Below the pieces are notes generated by a model. It saw only the letters and a program-made list of their open reading frames with translations. It had not been told where the DNA came from and did not search any database. From Rhodocyclales bacterium (GTDB lineage: Bacteria; Pseudomonadota; Gammaproteobacteria; Burkholderiales; Rhodocyclaceae), in assembly GCA_016214145.1 (NCBI GenBank), contig JACRPA010000003.1:1-64000 (forward strand): DNA of 64,000 bases, given 5' to 3'. Positions 61,381-64,000 of this stretch are shown in pieces. Position 1 is the first letter of the stretch. Each line of letters opens with the position of its first letter. The translations under genes were made by a program, and so were the position numbers.

Positions 61381-62667
61381 ATGACATACCAACCGGTCTA
61401 CATCATCGACGGCGCGCGCACGCCCTTCCTCAAGGCGCGCAACGCCCCCGGCCCCTTCTCGGGGGGCGACCTCGCCACCGCCGCCGGCCGCGCCCTGCTG
61501 GTGCGCCAGCCTTTCGCCGCCGAGGAACTCGACGAGGTCATCCTCGGCTGCGCCTCGCCTTCTCCGGACGAGGTGAACATCGGCCGCGTCGCGGCGCTGC
61601 GCATGGGCTGCGGCCTCAAGGTGCCGGGCTGGACGGTGATGAGGAACTGCGCTTCCGGCATGCAGGCGCTCGACTCGGCCATCGCCAACATCCATTCCGG
61701 CCGCTCGCAACTGGTGCTGGCGGGCGGCGTCGACGCGCTGTCCCATGCGCCGCTGCTGTATTCCCGCACCATGGTGCTGTGGTTCGCCAAAATGGCGCAG
61801 GCGAAGACCGCCGGCCAGAAGGCCGCGCTGTTCGCCAGGCTCAAGCCCTCGGCGCTGCTCTCGCCGGTGATCGGCATCATGAAGGGCCTCACCGATCCGG
61901 TGGTGAATCTCCTGATGGGGCAGACGGCGGAGAACCTCGCGCACCGCTTCGGCATCACGCGCGAGCAGATGGACGCCTTCTCCGTGCGCAGCCACCAGCG
62001 CGTTGCCGCCGGCCAGGATGCCGGCCACTACGGCGAGGTGGTGCCGCTGGTCGGCCGCGACGGCCAGGTCTACGCCGCCGACGACGGCGTGCGGCGCGAC
62101 TCCTCGATGGAAGGCCTCGCCAAGCTGAAGCCCTTCTTCGACCGCAAGTACGGCAAGGTCACGCCCGGCAACAGCTCGCAGATCACCGACGGCGGCGCCT
62201 GGCTGATCCTCGCCTCCGAGGAAGCCGTGCAGCGCCACGGCCTGCAGCCGCTCGGCCGCATCGTCGATTCGCAATGGGCCGGCCTCGATCCGGCGCAGAT
62301 GGGCCTGGGTCCCGTGCACGCCGCCACGCCGATCCTGCAGCGCCACGGCCTCGGCCTCAACGACCTCGACGCCTGGGAAATCAACGAGGCCTTCGCCGCC
62401 CAGGTGATCGGCTGCCTCGAAGCGTGGAAGGACGCCGCCTACTGCAGGGAGCAGCTCGGCCTCGACGCCCCGCTGGGCGCGCTCGACGAGAGCAAGCTGA
62501 ATGTCGACGGCGGCGCCGTCGCGCTCGGCCACCCGGTCGGCGCCTCCGGCGCGCGCATCGTCCTGCACCTGCTGCAGGTGCTGCGGCGCACGGGCGGCAA
62601 GCGCGGCATCGCCACGATCTGCATCGGCGGCGGCCAGGGCGGCGCCATGCTGGTGGAAGCGGTTTAA
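61381..62667 (+). CDS. Thiolase (acetyl-CoA C-acyltransferase, FadA/FadI-like)
   Basis: MRNCASGMQALDSAIANI, GGGQGGAMLVEAV, NVDGGAVALGHPVGASGAR. Confidence 0.9.
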   Translation: MTYQPVYIIDGARTPFLKARNAPGPFSGGDLATAAGRALLVRQPFAAEELDEVILGCASPSPDEVNIGRVAALRMGCGLKVPGWTVMRNCASGMQALDSAIANIHSGRSQLVLAGGVDALSHAPLLYSRTMVLWFAKMAQAKTAGQKAALFARLKPSALLSPVIGIMKGLTDPVVNLLMGQTAENLAHRFGITREQMDAFSVRSHQRVAAGQDAGHYGEVVPLVGRDGQVYAADDGVRRDSSMEGLAKLKPFFDRKYGKVTPGNSSQITDGGAWLILASEEAVQRHGLQPLGRIVDSQWAGLDPAQMGLGPVHAATPILQRHGLGLNDLDAWEINEAFAAQVIGCLEAWKDAAYCREQLGLDAPLGALDESKLNVDGGAVALGHPVGASGARIVLHLLQVLRRTGGKRGIATICIGGGQGGAMLVEAV

Positions 62668-62722
62668 CAAGAGGAATAGAGCGTCTTCAGGCGCCTTTCG
62701 ACAACAATCAGGGGAGGGGAAC

Positions 62723-63667
62723 ATGAGGATAGGCATTGTGGTGGACTCGGCGTGCGACCTGCCGAAGTCATTCATCGAGGAGAACAACATCGTCGTCATG
62801 CCGATTTCGGTTCGCGTCGGCGAGCATCTGTTCGTCGACCGGCGCGATCCGGAGGAAACCTGGTCGTTCTACGCCAGCCACCTCGACACGCGCACGGAGG
62901 ATCACGCCGAATCGATCCCCTGGTCGCAGCAGCAGATCGAGGACCTGTTCCTCGACAAGCTGGTGCTGGAATACGACCACGTCTTCTGCCTCACCATCAC
63001 CAGCGCGCGCAGCCTGATCTACACGCATGCCAACCAGGCCTCGCTCAACATCGTCGGCCGCTACAAGGAGCGCCGCCGCCTGGCCGGCGTGCCGGGCCCG
63101 TTCAGCGTCGCCGTCATCAACACCCGCACCATGTTCACCGGCCAGGGCGTGCAGGCGGCCGAGGTGGTGCGCCTGATCCGCGAAGGCGGCACGCCCTCGC
63201 AGATCGGCGCGCGCATCCGCCAGCTCACCGAAGAGACCTACGCCTTCCTCATGCCGGCCGACCTGTTCCATGTCTACAAGCGCGCCTCCAAGCGCGGCGA
63301 CAAGAGCATCAACTGGGGCACTTACACCCTCGGCCAGATGCTCGACGTCAAGCCCATCCTCTGCTCGCACCGCGACCAGACCGGCCCGGTGGGAAAGGTG
63401 CGCGGCTTCGACACAGGCGTCGAAAAGCTGTTCCGCAATACGGCGGACCAGATCCGCAAGGGCCTCAAGGCGCCGCAAGTATGCATCAGCTACGGCGGCA
63501 ATCCCGAGCAGGTGAAGGCCATGCCCGGCTACGCGGAACTGGACCGCGCCGCGCGCCAGCACGAGGTCGACATCATGACTTCGGTGATGAGCATGACGGC
63601 GGCGGTGAACGTCGGCTCCGGCGCACTCTCCGTGGCCTATGCCGCAGGACCCCACGCCTTCCATTGA
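62723..63667 (+). CDS. DegV family protein
   Basis: MRIGIVVDSACDLPKSFIEENNIVVMPISVRVGEH; 314 aa. Confidence 0.88.
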   Translation: MRIGIVVDSACDLPKSFIEENNIVVMPISVRVGEHLFVDRRDPEETWSFYASHLDTRTEDHAESIPWSQQQIEDLFLDKLVLEYDHVFCLTITSARSLIYTHANQASLNIVGRYKERRRLAGVPGPFSVAVINTRTMFTGQGVQAAEVVRLIREGGTPSQIGARIRQLTEETYAFLMPADLFHVYKRASKRGDKSINWGTYTLGQMLDVKPILCSHRDQTGPVGKVRGFDTGVEKLFRNTADQIRKGLKAPQVCISYGGNPEQVKAMPGYAELDRAARQHEVDIMTSVMSMTAAVNVGSGALSVAYAAGPHAFH

Positions 63668-63668
63668 G

Positions 63669-64000
63669 ATGAAGCCGGAGATCCGCCTCGACTACCGCGC
63701 GCGCCCCTCGGCGCTGGCCTTCATGGCGCGGGCGCTGCGGCCTTCGCCCGGCCTGAAGCGCGGCGTGCCGGCCATCGCGGCGCGCTGGCGCCACCGCGTC
63801 GCGCCGGCCGAGCTGGCGCGCTTCAACGCGCTCTCCGGCCTGCCCGGGAGCGAGACGCTGCCGCTGCTCTACCCGCACACCATCGCCTTTCCCCTGCATA
63901 TGGCCATCCTCACCCAGCCGGCCTTTCCGGTGCCGATCTGGACGGTGCTGCAGGTGCGCAACCGCATCCAGCAACACGCGCCGCTGGCGCGCGACGCCAC
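63669..64000 (+). CDS. Hypothetical protein, possibly MaoC/hot-dog dehydratase-like (3' truncated by window)
   Basis: MKPEIRLDYRARPSALAFMARALRPSPGL... LPLLYPHTIAFPLHMAILTQPAFPVPIWTVLQVRNRI; open to window end. Confidence 0.5.
   Translation, partial: MKPEIRLDYRARPSALAFMARALRPSPGLKRGVPAIAARWRHRVAPAELARFNALSGLPGSETLPLLYPHTIAFPLHMAILTQPAFPVPIWTVLQVRNRIQQHAPLARDA

Overview
GC-rich betaproteobacterial chromosome segment (gene content and order suggest Rhodocyclales or a relative; this is inference). (1) 1-14.4 kb: 3' end of tuf, then the S10-spc-alpha ribosomal protein super-operon (rpsJ to rplQ, with secY, infA, rpmJ, rpoA), with readable sigma70-type promoters at the spc and alpha operon boundaries and a terminator after rplQ. 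(2) 14.4-22.3 kb: D-cysteine desulfhydrase-like gene and assimilatory sulfate reduction genes (cysN, cysD, cysH, cysI, TauE/SafE permease, CysB-type regulator). (3) 22.3-23.5 kb: alpha/beta hydrolase followed by a 183-bp MITE-like element with perfect terminal inverted repeats in a CTAG target. (4) 23.5-49.9 kb, the most unusual part: an accessory oxidation island. It contains pqqA (24-aa precursor, missed by the ORF track), pqqD and pqqE, followed without pqqB/pqqC by a 32-aa TM peptide, a PuuD-N-like membrane protein, a SerC paralogue lacking phosphate-binding residues and a PyrD paralogue lacking orotate-binding residues. It also holds a NosR-like protein, two TonB-dependent receptors, TonB, a NarL/MoxY-type two-component system, a PQQ alcohol dehydrogenase with the lanthanide-type Asp signature, an AcoR-like sigma54 activator, a dihaem cytochrome c, a XoxJ-like binding protein, a beta-propeller protein, an aorABC-like tungsten aldehyde oxidoreductase cluster with an apparent aorA/aorB junction deletion, a cytochrome c and a DUF1097 protein. 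By eye I found five GG-N10-GC sigma54-type promoters; three have a shared 17-bp palindromic upstream site. A second palindrome, TCATGA-N3-TCATGA, lies upstream of both the TonB-dependent receptor and tonB. (5) 50-64 kb: an uncharacterised gene pair, NYN-LOTUS protein, glutamate/aspartate ABC transporter, Atm1-type exporter, PsrA-like TetR regulator with matching operator, acyl-CoA dehydrogenase, thiolase, DegV and a partial dehydratase-like gene. No tRNA, rRNA, CRISPR array or intact transposase was recognised.
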